Assembly: GCF_027942865.1 (NCBI RefSeq)
Contig: NC_134529.1
Coordinates: 18,900,467-18,964,466, forward strand
Direction of reading: 5' to 3'
Source: Odontesthes bonariensis
Taxonomy: Eukaryota > Chordata > Actinopteri > Atheriniformes > Atherinopsidae
Length of the DNA stretch: 64,000 nt
Below are positions 62,953 through 64,000 of the stretch, one piece after another. Made by a program: the position numbers and the translations under genes. Within the stretch, counting starts at the first letter, position 1; every line of letters begins with the position of its first letter. Below the pieces are notes generated by a model. That model worked only from the letters and a program-made list of their open reading frames with translations. It had not been told where the DNA came from and ran no database searches.

Positions 62953-64000
62953 GAAGACATTGTTGTTATAACGGATGTGTTTCCGAGATGACCATTTAGT
63001 GTCGTGCCCCCTGTCATTTTCTGCGCATCGGCTGTCCCTTTCTTACGCATTTCTCCGCGTGGAGAAGCCAGTGGTGTACCTTCACCCAAAAAAATATAGT
63101 TGGATTACAACATTACAATCTATGTAACGGGACCAAACATGATATAATTCCTCAGCAGCCTGGGCAGTTGTGTCGGAAATGTGTGGACGTTGCGGCAGTT
63201 ATTAAGAGAGAAATTGACTGGCAAGATACATTTAATGCAGTTCATGAAGATTTCATGCCAAATCTGATCGTGCAAATATGAGTAGAGCTGCCATCCAGAG
63301 GCCGAGCAGTTCTAAACACAGGAAGTGGACTGATTTACACATGCAGCCGAGTTGGATCAGGTCAAGTGGTCTTTATTGTTGTCATTGGATGCGTTCGTGG
63401 CTCCATCACCGCACTTTACACGTCAAAATGGACCTCGCTTGTTGCTGGCTTGATTTTTTTTTTTACCCTGCTCTTCCTAATACTTTCAAACTAACAAGTC
63501 TTTATCATAAGTTATCATTTTAACACTCGAGAGTTAGAAATAACACTCGTCAAATTCACAGTTGGCTTGTGGCGCACGTGTTGCACAAAAGCAAAAAAAA
63601 TTGCATACAGGCAGTACAAAGAATCACAAGTTTGACAAAAGGAAAAATAAAAACAATCACAAAGGGAGTATGATCATTCAATAACACGTAAAGGACATTA
63701 ACGCTCACACGCAAGCGAACTGATTGTCTCAATAGTCTTATATTTTGTCATAAATTAAGTAGTGCATCCAGGTTCACGGCGGATCTGCTCTCTTTCTCTC
63801 TCTCACACACGCACACACACACACACACACGCATACAGAGGCTCTTTGCAACACAGAGACACACTCGTCTGCACCGCTTTTATCAAAGGGGTGCCAACTA
63901 AATTAAACAGAAAGACAAGAAGGGAGTCTTTAAGGAGCTTAGAAGAAAACCCGAACAATCCTTCAAATACTGCCAACTTAGGCTGGGAGCTTTCGCTCTC
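62950..64000. other. Intergenic to the end of the window
   Basis: No gene recognised. A CT/CA simple-sequence stretch occurs at 63788-63832 (CT units followed by CA units with two CG interruptions). Confidence 0.5.

Overview
The window is from a ray-finned (teleost) fish nuclear genome. The evidence is five vertebrate protein-coding genes whose translations align over their full length with human proteins, compact introns, abundant (GT)n microsatellites, and fish-type Tc1 transposon copies plus a jockey/CR1/L2-type LINE. There is no bacterial or viral gene content and no CRISPR.

Layout. 1-7.6 kb: no host gene. It holds a (GT)n/G-run tract, a decayed Tc1 copy, a 5'-truncated LINE on the minus strand and a second Tc1 fragment abutting it. 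7.6-19.5 kb: a compact three-gene cluster. fkbp3 (+, 7 coding exons, 221 aa) converges on fau (-, 4 coding exons plus a 5'TOP leader exon, 133 aa). Immediately beyond is prpf39 (-, 14 coding exons, 771 aa). 19.5-23.8 kb: a degenerate minisatellite, then arf6 (+), with an intronless 175-codon CDS and a probable 5'UTR intron. 23.8-35 kb: intergenic, with one internally deleted Tc1 copy and microsatellites. 35-45.2 kb: a pellino E3 ubiquitin ligase gene, best matched to peli2 (+, 7 coding exons, 428 aa), with a probable 3.7 kb 3'UTR. 45-64 kb: no protein-coding gene found. It carries three more Tc1 copies, microsatellites and several unrepetitive stretches that look like conserved non-coding DNA.

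How the genes relate. They are housekeeping or signalling genes and not a functional operon: an FKBP25 nuclear prolyl isomerase, the FUBI-eS30 ribosomal precursor, a U1 snRNP-associated splicing factor, an ARF GTPase, and a Toll/IL-1 pathway ubiquitin ligase. Four of the five (FKBP3, PRPF39, ARF6, PELI2) lie on human 14q21-q22, so the block is conserved vertebrate synteny. FAU lies on human 11q13 and is the exception. In human the PELI2 side of this block is followed by TMEM260 and OTX2, so the empty right-hand third may be part of an OTX2-type regulatory desert (inference).

I did not find a convincing new biological system. The observations most worth checking are a stop-free, in-frame 78-nt intron in the last coding part of the pellino gene, a pellino splice donor embedded in a (GT)n microsatellite, two competing phase-compatible first-exon donors in prpf39, and the position of fau between fkbp3 and prpf39.
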